A stretch of 64,000 nt of DNA from Bagarius yarrelli (GCA_005784505.1 VCAZ01000122.1:429284-493283), one strand, 5' to 3'. Positions 22,886-34,584 are shown, counted from the first letter of the stretch. The notes: generated from the sequence alone by a model not told the origin. Numbers and translations: made by a program.

Positions 22886-25800
22886 TTAAGCTGAAACCAG
22901 TCCACGTCTGGCACCAAGCAGCTTCTCTTTCTTCTGCTTGCGGTCCTCCACGTGCTTTGCGCGCCGCTCATCTCTGTTACAGGGAATAAATCAGTTAAGG
23001 TAAATAATCTCCATGTGCATGCAGAAGCTCAATTTTTAAGATATTAGACACCATTTGATTGTTATGCTTAAAAAACCGAAAATGATCAGTTAGGACATCC
23101 TGTTCCTTGTAATGAGTGGCATTATATTTGAGCAGAGTGCTGTTAAAAGTTGAGATCCTGCATCCACGTTGTTCATTGTAGTTAAATTTCACTCGTTTAT
23201 TATTAAAAGTTTAAACAAATTCACGATGCTGTGACGGTGTGTATGTCACGTAATCAATATCGACATGGTGAACGTATTACATTTCATTCAAACTCGATTT
23301 TTAAAACACTGTTTCAAACGCAGCCTTTATTTTGTCAGTAGTGTTCTTTTACTGACCTTGTCTGCACTTTGTGTTGCTTGTAGTTTGTCCGAGTTGGAAG
23401 CGTTTGGGACTTGTTCACTTGCGGCTCGTTTTCCTGCATCGTTCCAAAAGGCTTCAGCTTTCCTGCACGTGTAAAACAGAAATCTAAAGCTTAAACACAA
23501 ACTAGTGGCCCTGTAATATTCAGGGTCGTTGTATTCCACATTTCTAAATAAATCTCACACTCACCCTTATGGGGTTTGTACGTGAGGGGGCGATTGAGGC
23601 TCGCTTTCAGATCAAACACGTTTTTCTTGTTGGTCGGTGGAGTGCTACAGGAGCCGCTGAAGATGAACGGCGTTGCTCCTGAGAAAGAACACAGACACTT
23701 TACTCAATAGCCGTTTAAGAATTGCAATCTTTTCTTTATAATTTTTTGCCTGCTGTTTTAACCTGGAGTCTTGTTGACTGAAGTAGGCTTCTTGTTTGCC
23801 TGCACCCCAGACTTTCTGCCCGGAGTGGGCGTGAGAGAAGGCATGGGAGACATTCTGGCTGGAGTCTTGACCAGGGAGCGCTTGTGCTCGTTGTCCACCG
23901 TTGTTTGGGAAAACCTTAAAATAAAATCATGACATCAGCACACGGTATCACCACTTAAAACATAGAATTTCTTATCTGACTGCATGTTTCCCACCTGACG
24001 TTGATTCTATTGGCTGAAAGAATCGATGGCCTGAAAGAGGCGCCGTCTTTAAGCATTGGCTTGCTAGCTGGTGCTTGAGTGACTGTCACCCTCTGTGCTT
24101 TCTTCTCCAGCACTCCCGGGCTGAACAACGGGGCTCGGCTAACCGGTGGCTTCTACAAGCAAGCAAGCTTTTGTAGTTATTTTAATCATAAATAACTGGT
24201 GCAGGACACAGACATCAGAAAGTATTACACCAACAATAGTATGGGCAAAACAGTGTGTGTAGAGTTTCTAGGTCATCTACAGTAATACTTCCGCATGGAG
24301 GCTGAAGTACACATACAATGGACGATTAAATATCACATGATCCTGCAGGAGAGACGACTCGTGATATTCCAAAATGAAAGGAAGAAAATGCAGACTTTAA
24401 ATAATTCAGGAACATCATCACACCAAGTTGATGCAGATGTTTTAGGTCACATGACAATATCGACATGTAGCACCTCCGAATTTCATTTGAACTACCTACA
24501 AGCATATTATACAGACTGCATTAACGGTTGGGAAGTGCATACTAAATAATACGCGATTTCGGACACAGCAAATGTGTGCAAATAGATCATACAGTAAACT
24601 CCAGTATCATACATAAGAGTTCGGATTGATTGTTCTGTGGATGTAGGACCTGCAGCATTTACACACATGATGTAAAACTTATTTTTTTTCAATATTGGTG
24701 TAAATTTTCTCTCTCTCTCTCTCTTACTATATATACAAACCTTCAGATCTTTCACTGAGTTCTGGAGTACCTCCTTCTGCTTGCTCTTCCTTTGCACATA
24801 GGAATCGATGGACTCCATCTTGCTAAAATGTGCCTCGTGGAGTTTCCTGAAGTCTAATTCAAGACAAAAAACATTAATTTTAGTGAAATTGCTGTTTTTT
24901 GTATAAAACTAAAAATGAAATGTAAATTACAAAACGTGACGTTACTCGGTGTGGTTGGTCTCAAAGCTGCTTTCTTCTTCATCAGTCCCTCGTGGCGGGG
25001 GATTTTTCCAGCTGTCTTTTTAACCACATCTGGGTTTAACAAATAGAAATGTTTCCAAAGAGATATATATGGAGCATGAAAAGCCACAGCTTTTAACTCG
25101 TCATCAGTAAATCATACGGATTTTTCTAAATATAATTTAATTGATAATTCTGATCACATTACACCACCTTCTGCCTTGCTTCATACACACCTTTCTGGCT
25201 CTCATCAGTGATTGCATCATCAGCCACAGCTTCAGGCTTCTCCTCAGGAGCTGGAGCCTCGGTGTCCTTAGCCAAGGACACCTTACGCCTCTTGGAGCTT
25301 CTTTTACCGCCGTCCACCTCCTCTCTAGTCTGCTGTGCGTCATCCTGTAAACAGTTTTTCCCAATGACTAGAGTTTTCTTAACCAGTTAAGCAATTTGTG
25401 ACACTGCATTCCTCGGTCCACTCTTACCTGAACTGGACTCTGTGCCGGTGGAGGATTGGGATCAGCGGAGTCTCCAGAGTACTTTCTTTTGGCCTGCTGT
25501 TTTTTTCTGCGGCGTGTGGTCACCAGTGCATCGGTTGCAGGTTCGGGTTCTGCGGCTGCCTTTTCTGAAACTGGCCCATCATCAGAGTTGACACTGTTGC
25601 CCTGAAGGAGAAATAGAACACATTTGCAGCTGCAAAACTTTAATTTACATGAATGCAAGAGCACTACAGGGAGCTCTGGAATACTGTTGTTGTTTGTAAT
25701 TCGACCTCACATACGTTCACAGAGTTCTCTTGCTGCTCAAAATGCCGCTTCAGTGCCTGCAGCAGCTTTTCAGCCTGAAAAATAAACGCATTAGAGCATT

Positions 25801-26777
25801 TCATTGACAAGAAAAGCACAGAAACAATCTATGATCAAAATATTTAATACAAACAATACACATTTCTTTTAAAATAGTGTCTAAACTTTGCTTCATGTCT
25901 TCCGATCTTTCCTTCTTGTCCTCGTTCTGAATTTCACACGTCACCGGAATCACATGATTGCTGAAAAACTATAAAAAGGTGCAATAGGACATCTTGGAAA
26001 ATAAATGTAGCCCGATAGCACGTCCCATGCAAATCGCCGTGCAAAGCGACGCCTTCTGAACACGTGAACGCGCACAGACTAGACAGCGTCTATTCATGTG
26101 TCATTCACTGGTAAAACTTTTACTAGTTAGTATCAGTACTTAAATAACAAACTGTAGTAGACCCAATAATATTAATTAGGTTTTCGCCGTTTTTATCCAG
26201 TCTTTTTTTAAAAACAAAAAAAAACCCAACACAATACGTGAACGCGCTGATGACGTACCTGTCTGTCTGAACAGGATGCACAGAGGTATGCAAATACATA
26301 TGTTGACAGGCAGGTAGGAAAGCCGATCATAATGAACGTGAATAGACGTTTAACAAAAACGTTTCTGTAAACAATCACATACTACACCTTTAAGCTAACA
26401 CACTGTTGCAAACGGGTTATAATAATAAATATAATATAATATAATATAATAAATGCTGGGAGATTTCGTGAAGCGCTGCTGGCTGCACCGCAGTACGTTA
26501 AATTCTCACAGATATTACAGATATTAGGGTTTATTAGAAATATATAACACGATACTAATAATTGCATTAGATGCAACTTTCTAAAACGCGGAATATTTTT
26601 AAAGCGCGAGCGTTCTTCGCAAAAAAAAATCGTATCCGACGTTAGCCATTGTTGCTAACAGAACCCTTACTCTTTATTTAACGGGTATATTAGACGTCTC
26701 ACCTTCATATTGGCTTTCAAACCAACGCTCTTGGCCAGCCGCCTCAGGTCTGCATAGGACATGGTGTCAAGGTCCAT
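22886..26777 (-). CDS. nusap1: nusap1, nucleolar and spindle-associated protein 1
   Basis: A microtubule-binding and bundling protein needed for spindle assembly, restricted to S/G2/M. Eleven coding exons: 26777-26703, 25774-25715, 25601-25428, 25344-25191, 25029-24946, 24853-24741, 24152-23995, 23914-23763, 23678-23565, 23462-23357, 22973-22886. They give 425 residues (human 441). The N-terminus MDLDTMSYADLRRLAKSVGL plus LLQALKRHFEQQ forms the SAP-like DNA-binding helix pair. The middle is Lys/Arg-rich with nuclear-localisation-like SSKRRK. Family landmarks are FRKLHEAHFSKMESIDSYVQ, FSQTTVDNEHKRSLVKTPAR and NVFDLKASLNRPLTYKPHKG. The C-terminal charged helix starts DERRAKHVEDRKQKKEKL. The gene is divergent from oip5, a shared arrangement also known in human 15q15. 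Confidence 0.95.
24280..24565. mobile_element. probable MITE relic in nusap1 intron 6
   Basis: The AT-rich segment ends with GGAAGTGCATACTAAATAAT and a CGCGATTTCGGACACAGC-like end. This resembles the ends of the fish MITEs at 61068-61456 and 41632-41770 (TCTGAAATC-CACACT type). The left end is not clear, so the limits are approximate. Confidence 0.35.
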
Positions 26778-27201
26778 TTTTTACGCCAAAATGTAAAAAT
26801 TCCGTCAACGTACGCAATTAAAAACACAACCCGCCGTTTTCTGCTCGTTCGTCCGTCTCGTCACACACCCGATTTGTTACAAAATTCAAAATTTACCACA
26901 CTCTCATTTGATTAGCTGGCCTGCCTGTGACGTCATGTATCATTCTCCAATAATATTCTGGCGGTTACTGTTCTCGTTTTGCGATTGGACCGCCGAGTAA
27001 TCATGGCTGGTTGAATCCTAAATATCCTAATGACTTGCTATATGAGTGCACTACACTGGGTGTGATGTAATGGCGCGTGTAACCTACCTAGTGCACTACG
27101 TTTTGTTGAACAAGTGATTCGGGATTGAAACGGTGTGACGTTGTGAAGCTTTTCAACGTGCCCTAAAAGTTTGTGTAGAGAAGCGGCTAATTTGTGTTAA
27201 A
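26778..27201. promoter_or_regulatory. bidirectional nusap1 / oip5 promoter
   Basis: Only 424 bp separate the two divergent ATGs. The interval has CCAAT at 26947-26951 and ATTGG at 26984-26988, on opposite strands and about 37 bp apart, the usual NF-Y layout of G2/M genes. A CHR-like TTCAAA (TTTGAA on minus) lies at 26885-26890. Part of the oip5-proximal half (about 27000-27125) has AGTGCACTAC repeated in inverted arrangement and looks MITE-derived. Coordinated mitotic expression is inferred from family knowledge. Confidence 0.6.
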
Positions 27202-28882
27202 ATGGCCCAGGAACAATATTATTCGTGCAGTTTCGAACCGTGTGACAGCAGCGACCAGAGCAGCATGATATCGACACAGCTCCGGGACATGGAGGACACA
27301 GCGGATCACAGTGTGGAGTATGAGAAGTGCTCCGTATTTCATTGCGCTAATTATAAGTGCAATCTGGTGCTGGGCGACTCTTTAGCAGCCTGCGGAGAGG
27401 TCAAAAGCCTTAAGTCCATCATTTGTCTCAGTACGTTTATTTTATTATTATTATAACTTGTAATTATGTAATTGACAGCTAATGACCAGTGCAGTGTTAA
27501 CTCTAACATACACAGATATGCAAACTAACTCAACAGCTGATTTCTAAAAACAAATAAGGGTATATTTCTAACTAAAAATGACACACGGTTATTCAGATTA
27601 AAGTCTGTTAAAAATGTTTAAGAATTTAACATAATGTTTTGTTTGTACTTTTGTCAAATTTGCCCACACTTGCTCTACAGCGCCACCCTGGTCAGTCCGC
27701 GCTATTGCAGGCTTTTACATTATGACATTCGACAACTAAAATATTTTTTTCAACACTTTTTAATAACGTCGACTAATTATTTCAGCCCAATTTAATGATA
27801 ATTTAGTTTGATTATGATATTCAGTGATGCTGCTAGCAATTTTGGGCCCTATGAAAGAATAAGAGGTTGGCCCAGCACACCTGATGATATAAATATGGTA
27901 TAATCTGTGGCAGGGTGGTGTGATTTACTCATATTAATGTTTTTCTGTAGAAATTGGCAAAGAGGTAAAAATGAGAGGAAAGCTTGAGCTGAGCAAAGAG
28001 GGCCCTCTTAAATTCTGGTAGGTGGCCGCGCGAGACAAATCAAATGATGGTTAAAGCTGTTTCTGTTCTAGGTGGACCCTAAATAAGGTGCACAAACTCT
28101 GTATAACTCTGTAAAATAAATGTAAATATTTCAAATTGTAAAATGTAGAGTTTAGAAGACTTGATTTTGATTGTTTTGTTTTTTTAACTTATTGTTATAT
28201 AGCACATACAAATCCCTGGAATGTTCCGGTTGTCGGCGGGTTGTCGGTTTTGTGCTCCATTCCACGCCGCATCACTTGTCCTCTTTAAGAGGCCTCTTTC
28301 TTTTACTGAAGGAAGCCGTCAACTGGTGAGAAACTCGTAACAGAAAAACCATTTCGATTAAATTCAAAACATGTAATAATGTCACACTTTTCAGAAAAAA
28401 ATTATTATACATTTATAGACCCAGCTGACGTTTAATATGTTTAATATATGTTTTTTTTAAAAAATTAAATCGGCACAAAAATCTGCCAGAGAAAAAGTTT
28501 CACCCTTTAACTGGTGGTGGTGAATTTTTATTTTTTCTTTCTCTCAGCTACATGCTGAAAAGCTGCATCATCGTGAATGCTTCCAAACTCAACTTTGAAC
28601 ACAGACTGCTGGGAAGAAGAATCAATGAGGTAAGGAGGAACGTCCTGAGGCTTTGCTTCGTCTCTCTTCTGCAATGATGCTGTCAGCGAGCGGAAGTGAG
28701 CAGGAAAACGTCTGTGGAAACGTCTGTGGTTGCTCTTCGTGTAAACATGTCATACGCTTTTGTCCACACAGATGAAACAGGACCTGGAAGCTCAGCTGAA
28801 GCGTGTGAAACTTCTGAAGGACATGTTGGATGACAGCAGACTGGGACACGGCCATCCTTTGTCCTCCACCGTCGCTGATTAG
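27202..28882 (+). CDS. oip5: oip5 (Mis18-beta), centromere licensing factor
   Basis: A subunit of the Mis18 complex that primes centromeres for CENP-A loading after mitosis. Exons 27202-27430, 27951-28017, 28203-28325, 28548-28629 and 28772-28882 join in phase to 203 residues (human 229). A short acidic N-terminus is followed by the Mis18/Yippee zinc domain, residues ~43-150. Cys48 and Cys53 form the first knuckle (CANYKC) and Cys106/Cys109 the second (ECSGCRR). LRGLFLLLKEAVNC and YMLKSCIIVNASKL match the family core. The C-terminal helix (KQDLEAQLKRVKLLKDML) is the trimerisation coiled coil. The first knuckle spacing is Cx4C rather than the CxxC of human OIP5. Poly(A) signal AATAAA is at 28955-28960. 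The gene is convergent with the cyrano locus. Confidence 0.94.
27678..27795. mobile_element. interspersed repeat fragment in oip5 intron 1
   Basis: It shares ACAGCGCCACC, GCGCTATTGCAGGC and TTTTTAATAACGT-like blocks with 2745-2925. It is an unnamed repeat family without coding sequence. Confidence 0.5.
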
Positions 28883-29155
28883 CGTCTCATGTTGTTGTTT
28901 GAGGATTCCTGCAATGTGTTATTGTGAAAAATTGTTTGTGTATTTGTCAGATTTAATAAAATATTCATATTGTTCCATTATTATTATTTATTTATTTATT
29001 TTTTTAGCTAAACTGTTCTGAGATATGGAAGCCTGGAATCCACAAAATCCAGGCACAAAGATGATGCCATGAGGAAAAAAACCCCAAAAAACCATCAGTC
29101 ATGTGACAGCATAAAAAAACCCCCACGAGATCGGTGTGATTGGCACCATGCTGTT

Positions 29156-29161
29156 TTTATT
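29156..29161 (-). other. candidate cyrano poly(A) signal
   Basis: TTTATT on plus reads AATAAA on minus. It lies about 200 bp from the oip5 signal AATAAA at 28955-28960 on the opposite strand, so with these signals the two transcripts converge without overlapping. Confidence 0.55.
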
Positions 29162-31359
29162 GCTAAAAGTTTAATACAGGTTTTTTTTTTTTAACTTGTA
29201 CAAAATCAAGAGGTTTATCTTAGCATGCTAAGCGCATCTGTAGTGCATAGATTTAACCAAACATACTGTGCAGTGTTTCCCATTCTGTGATAAACAAAAA
29301 AAAACACCAGAGTAGAAAACTATCAGTCCTGAACATGGATTTTAGTTAGAAATATTTTTCTTTTACGTCTATTCACCTGTACTTCTTTTATGATCCTTTG
29401 AACGCATACCTAATGCACTGATTGGTTGTAAGAAGGATGAGTAACCAATCGGCATAAAGCTATCCCAGATTTTGTATTTTAACAAGGATTTTATAATACA
29501 TAAAACTGACACTAAATGGCAGAGTGATTGTTTGTGTCTGGATTAGAAACAACCTTATATCCTTTATATCATCACGTCAGGGGTTGTACATGGAAAACAA
29601 CAACTTTTCTTCATTATCTTGACTTTAAAAGAAAAATAAGGAAAAGGTTACATATAGAATGGTTTATAATAAAGCAAGTGAGATTACTGAGTATACGGTA
29701 TGTGTAAATATAACATTTTTTTTTTCTAACTGAACCGAGAGACATTCGGATACAGAGACGAGTCCACTCGCTTAACATTTTTTGCATTCCAGTTACTCAG
29801 AACAAAGCTGAATTATTGCATGCAGCACAAAACACATCATACCCAATTCTACCATGCAGTAGTTAATTTATTCCCCCTACATTCCCCCCAAAAGAAACAC
29901 CTACAGGCTAATCGCTGGTTCATCGATGTTGGGTGTTAAAAGTTTACGTTGCCTTGCTCCTATTGCTTTCCAAATGCGTAAATCGGACGTGTGCTCCTGT
30001 TTTCTGCTGATGTGGTGACGATAATCATGCATCGTGCATAAAGCGAACGTTGTTTATTCTTTTAAGAGTTTTACGGTAACTTGACACGTCGACGATCTCG
30101 ATCCCGTACAGGTTTTTTTTTCTTTTGTTTTGTAAGAAGCTCGTTTTGGTCTATTAAGAAAATCCAGTATGCTGTAGTAATAAACGTTAATAACAAACAC
30201 AACACGGCTAGAAATATGCTACAGGCCATTCCACTAAACACTGTTCTGGCACTAGAGTTCATGCATAATAGGATTATTGCTTCTAAACGATGAGGATCTA
30301 TTCATGCCAAAAATATTCAACCACCCAGATGGAGTTTCTCTTCTAAAACAATGAGGCAAAAGTGGCCAGTCGTGTGTTTTTAACTGAAGTTTTATCTAAG
30401 GTAATCTATGCTAAGATCATCCATAGAAAGCTAGTTGGTTCATTTTGTTATGGTGTTGTGCACTGTTCTATTCATCATTTTCTTCATCTTGGGTAAAAAT
30501 GATAACAAAAGGACGCAGAATGGCGACGCCGGCCACCTGATGGCGCCATCATATTTTTGGCACAGATCGAACCTCACACTGAATAGCTAACATAACGCGC
30601 AGTATGGCTTGCATATTTGTCGACAGATTTTTGAAAATAAACTTTGCATTTCAGCCGTTGAGGTATTTATCCATCTACATCACCTTATTCAGATCGACTG
30701 GAATTGACTAAACTAGACGTCGACTAAAAATCTAAAATGGGTGCTACGTTACAGCTAGCTGTGCTAACATTTTTATGCATCCGTAACTTGTGTCGGAGTG
30801 TCGATACCACCTTAAAGCCACTCGTTAATGATTACGCTTTTTATATTCCTGCTTATATTTTTAGATTTAACTAACATACAGCGCTGATGAGCAGCGGTTT
30901 GACCTTACTTAGATAGTCGCTAGTCAGGTTGCAAAAATCCTGATCGATTACAGATACATTTGAAGATATGACTCATAATTCTTGACTTTGTTAACTGATC
31001 GAAAATAAGGCTAAGGAGAAAAGTAAAAAAAATTTGTACCCCAAGTACATTTGGGTAGCAATTCTTTTTTGTTTTTGGAAATTGATCTAAAGAAAAATAA
31101 TAAAATTAGTCTACTTTAACCGACGATCGAACAACAAAAAACAAAGGTTTTCTCCGAAGCTACACTACACAGCTACACAGTGCTAATAAACCGAACCGAC
31201 ACTTGCTCAACTATCAGCTAATACATGTTAAAGTTAATATACTGGATTTCACTACCACTAATCTGCAAGCATCGAATCCGCTCATGCATGGCCACATATA
31301 ACATCGCCACATATAACATCCCGCTACCGAACGAGCGGATGAAACTATACATCACTTAA

Positions 31360-31385
31360 TGGAAGACGTTGGTGATTTTGTTGTT
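31360..31385 (-). promoter_or_regulatory. cyrano miR-7 target site (near-perfect)
   Basis: Read on plus, the site begins TGGAAGAC, identical to miR-7 nt 1-8. It then has GTTG where miR-7 has UA, then GTGATTTTGTTGTT, identical to miR-7 nt 11-24. The minus-strand RNA would therefore pair with 22 of 24 miR-7 bases, leaving a small central internal loop. That geometry is the one known for target-directed microRNA degradation by cyrano. Confidence 0.9.
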
Positions 31386-31540
31386 TGTCGCACGAACAAC
31401 TTGTCACTTGTTTGTACAATATACACATTTATCTCGAAACGGGACACAACAAAAAAAAAAATGGCGAACCGCCTTATTGCACATTTCCCCGTACTAAAAC
31501 GCCGTTTACACTCAAACTGCACTGATTTCCTTAAAGAGGT

Positions 31541-31778
31541 GGTGGCCGGGATTTTGCCAAGTAGGATGTGATGCTGGATTGACATTCTTTGTCTTTGTTA
31601 ATCCAGTAATCGTCAGTGTCAATAAATTGTTCCAGAAATGCGAGGAAAAATTTCAAAAAACGATTGAGGTGGGTTGGTCAGCACACACACTGATGACATC
31701 AGATGGATATGATTGGTTCATTGAAATCAAAGGACGTTAATCAAAGATCACATCCTACCTGGCAAAATCATGTCCACC
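31541..31778. mobile_element. 238-bp MITE with ~30-bp terminal inverted repeats
   Basis: The left end GGTGGCCGGGATTTTGCCAA continues GTAGGATGTGAT. The right end is its imperfect reverse complement, ATCACATCCTACCTGGCAAA then ATCATGTCCACC. The same ends flank 48065-48832. The element lies in the presumed cyrano terminal exon, about 160 bp on the 5' side (RNA sense) of the miR-7 site. Confidence 0.75.
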
Positions 31779-31939
31779 AAAAGGGGTGGAAGATTAAAAG
31801 GTCATGACTGCTAGATGGAAAGAGAGAAAGAGAGAGAGAGAGACTGAGAGAGGCAGAGAGAGCTCAATGTGATGCTCAACTCTACCGACCAAAGCTTGTT
31901 GTGTTTTTTTATCAGTGCCAGTCAGACATAGTAAAGGAT

Positions 31940-31941
31940 CT

Positions 31942-31975
<34 letters not shown>
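31940..31975. repeat. (CA)n microsatellite
   Basis: A run of CA dinucleotides inside the cyrano locus. A GA-rich tract (31820-31862) lies about 80 bp to its left. Confidence 0.9.
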
Positions 31976-31978
<3 letters not shown>

Positions 31979-32924
31979 CACTTATCCAAATTAAGAGTAA
32001 AACTTTGATCAAACAAATTCCGTTATTTAGATTTAGGTAAATGTTTTATATATTTAAAGATCATGACGCCGAGTTATATTTCTCTCACCCCTCTTATCTC
32101 TGTCCGTTTATTAATCACTTCCTGATTGGGTTTTGAATTAAACCGAATTATTTACATCTTGTTAACCAACAGAATTAAAGCTTCCCAATTTGTTACAGAC
32201 CTTAAAACACATTTTTTCATTCCAAAAAAGGATTTTTTTTTTCACAATATTGTGCAAGGTTCTGTGTATGAATGTTTTTATCTAGAAAAAGCAGCTTTGT
32301 GACATTATTTCCTAAAGGTAAATGAAAAAAAAAAGAAAAAAGTAAAGGATTAATAATTATCAGTGGAAAGGAAACCTTGAATAAAAAAAGTGGAATTAAA
32401 AGCAGCCTGGATTCCCCCGATGAGGTCATCCATCTGGACGAACATCAGGAGCGTGAAAGGCTACCCAGGCGTAATTTCGAACAGATCAGGCTTCGGCATG
32501 CTGCTAACCCACTTTTCATCTGCACAGTAATAATACCAGCTGAAATAAATCCGAAGTGTGTGATTATGCAGAACAGAGGACATTCCGTACTTTAACTCAC
32601 CTGCTCTTGCCGTCCCTGGAGTTTTACACTCATGCATGATCGAGACTTTTTCCTAGCACACAGCAGGACGGCTTCTAAAGAGACACAATCGCTTGTTAGA
32701 TCACCTGATTGATCAGTATTAAATTACAGAATCTTAAACATTATTAAAGCTGAAGCTCATCCTAATATTACAGGAAAGCAGCAGACTGCAATCTGCAACC
32801 CACCTCGACTTTTAGACCCGTCCACAGAACAATATGTAACAGTAACAATGATGTGGCTTGTAAAAAAAAAGTTTGGGGACCCCGGATATAAAGTATTAGC
32901 ATTTTCATAGCAACAGCTTGTGAT

Positions 32925-33045
32925 TAATGTGTTGGACTGCTAAAAGATCGGATTCGACTACCAGCACCATTAGGTTACCAATGCTGGCGGCCTTTAACCC
33001 CCAATTGCTCAGTTGTATAAAAGAGATAAACTTAAGATAAGGACA
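32925..33045 (+). mobile_element. SINE copy, worn
   Basis: GTGTTGGACTGCTAAAAGAT, then CCAGCACCATTAGGTTACCA, then TTTAACCCCCAATTGCTCAG and TTGTATAAAAGAGATAAA. The tail is lost. Confidence 0.6.
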
Positions 33046-33204
33046 GGGGACAGGGGAGTCCCGACACACAAGGGGGCCTCGGTGATCTCTGTGGGGATTG
33101 CGTCATTTTCTGATAAGTGTTAAGCAATAAACATTAAGGAGAACAATCACATTGCATTAGCTAATTTTATTTTTTATTTTTTATCCACGATCCCCTGGTT
33201 GATC

Positions 33205-33440
33205 AAAAATGGACACATTTTTTATTCGTCACCGACAAAAACAACAGCGTCACTGATTCGCCCTCAGCAGCTGATAGTAATGACCCAGACATACTGGACC
33301 CAGGTGAGGAAGCTCCCACCAATTCGGGTCGCAGTGCTAGAAATACTGGAAACACGATGGGGCGCCTAAAATATTTTTATGAAAAAAGGGGAGTCTTAGA
33401 CAAAAAATGGTTTGGACCCACTGCTGTAAATGTAATTTAG
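33205..33440 (+). pseudogene. possible transposase-type ORF relic (hAT/ZMYM-like N-terminus)
   Basis: The plus strand can be read as MDTFFIRH-like sequence followed, after a frame change, by DSPSAADSNDPDILDPGEEA and later LKYFYEKRGVLDKKWFGP before stops. A short MDxFF start followed by an acidic DPDILDPG-like linker resembles domesticated hAT proteins in fish genomes. This is a recalled resemblance, not an alignment, so the class is tentative. Confidence 0.3.
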
Positions 33441-34551
33441 TGTGAATGCTGGGTGGTGTTTTTTGCAGTGAAACAGGCCTGGACGCAAATAAGAGAGCAA
33501 AAACTGGCGATGGTGAGAAAAATCGCAGTTTCGAGCTGCTATATACACTAAACAAAAACAGGGACTAAAATTCCGCAGCTGTCCACAATCTGAAATGTTA
33601 CTATAGTATAAATAGATTGTGTGGAGAGTGCAAATATTTCATTATGATTACAGATCTGAACCGTGAGATCTGGTCAGCTCATTCTACACGTGAGGTCAGT
33701 CAGACTTCTAATGTTTTTTTTAGTTTATTATCAATGTAATAAAATCCAATAAACCAACAGCATTAACTTCGAGGTAGGGTAACCCTTGTGTTTGCTTTAA
33801 GGTAATCAACTTCCTCCACAAGGATGTGAGATCAAATTCCATCACTGAATGCAAGACTTCGAGTTGCGGGTTTAAAATCCTTCAGAAATCTGACCAGAGA
33901 TCATGTCCTTTGAGATATTAAAGAAAGCAATTTTTTAATCACAGAAATTTAGCATTAATTTATATTCAAAATGTAAAAAATGACACGATCTGAAGGAATG
34001 CGTAAGGACGTACAGTTTAATAAATTAGTGAATTAAATAAAGAATTACTACCGTGTGTAATTATCACACGTCCAGCAAATAAACAAAGAGCATACAGTAT
34101 GTGTGTAAATAAAAACGAATAAAACCCATCATACCAGCGCTCTTCAAAGTAGTTTTTTTCGAATTAATGATGAAGGACATGGATTAAACGTCAGATGTGC
34201 GCGGTTCCTGGTCATGTCTGCCCGCTTTATCCGGGCCCATCGGCTGCCCACCGCTAACAGGGACTAGCTACGCCATTTCAGCTACCGATAGTTACTAAAT
34301 TCCACTTCCGGAAAGCCAGTTACTGCGACGGTGCCACTCGCAGATTGGACAGGGTTTACATCAATCAGTGTTTAAGACCGCCTCTTTTGAAGATAAGATA
34401 GTTGAAGCCACGCTCACATTCCATTATACTCAAATGATATCTGTAGAACAGAGGCGCTATTTCGAAACAAATAGCTTATAGTAATAATTATTATTAATAA
34501 TAAATTAATAAATTATTATTATGATCATATTATTATTATTTAAATTCATTA

Positions 34552-34584
<33 letters not shown>

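Larger units (their letters stand above)
29130..32674 (-). ncRNA. oip5-as1: OIP5-AS1 / cyrano long non-coding RNA (3' part)
   Basis: Cyrano lies tail to tail with OIP5 in vertebrates and promotes destruction of miR-7. Here the minus strand at 31385-31360 is complementary to miR-7 nucleotides 1-8 and 11-24, with only the two central bases unpaired, as in known cyrano genes. A poly(A) signal (TTTATT on plus, 29156-29161) gives a 3' end near 29130, just beyond the oip5 end. Upstream, a candidate internal exon 32674-32601 has a good acceptor (CTCTTTAG) and donor (GAGCAG|GTGAGT). The terminal exon may begin at about 32311 (pyrimidine tract, then CCTTTAG). No long ORF is seen. The first exon is not located; it may lie in the GC-richer 34190-34400 segment. 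Locus and site are secure, exon limits are not. Confidence 0.8.

Noticed and set aside
31360..31385. A mir-7 gene on the plus strand (the sequence is nearly identical to mature miR-7)
   Set aside because: The centre differs from mature miR-7 (GTTG for UA), and no complementary star arm is seen within hairpin distance on either side. Position relative to oip5 fits the target site in cyrano read from the minus strand.
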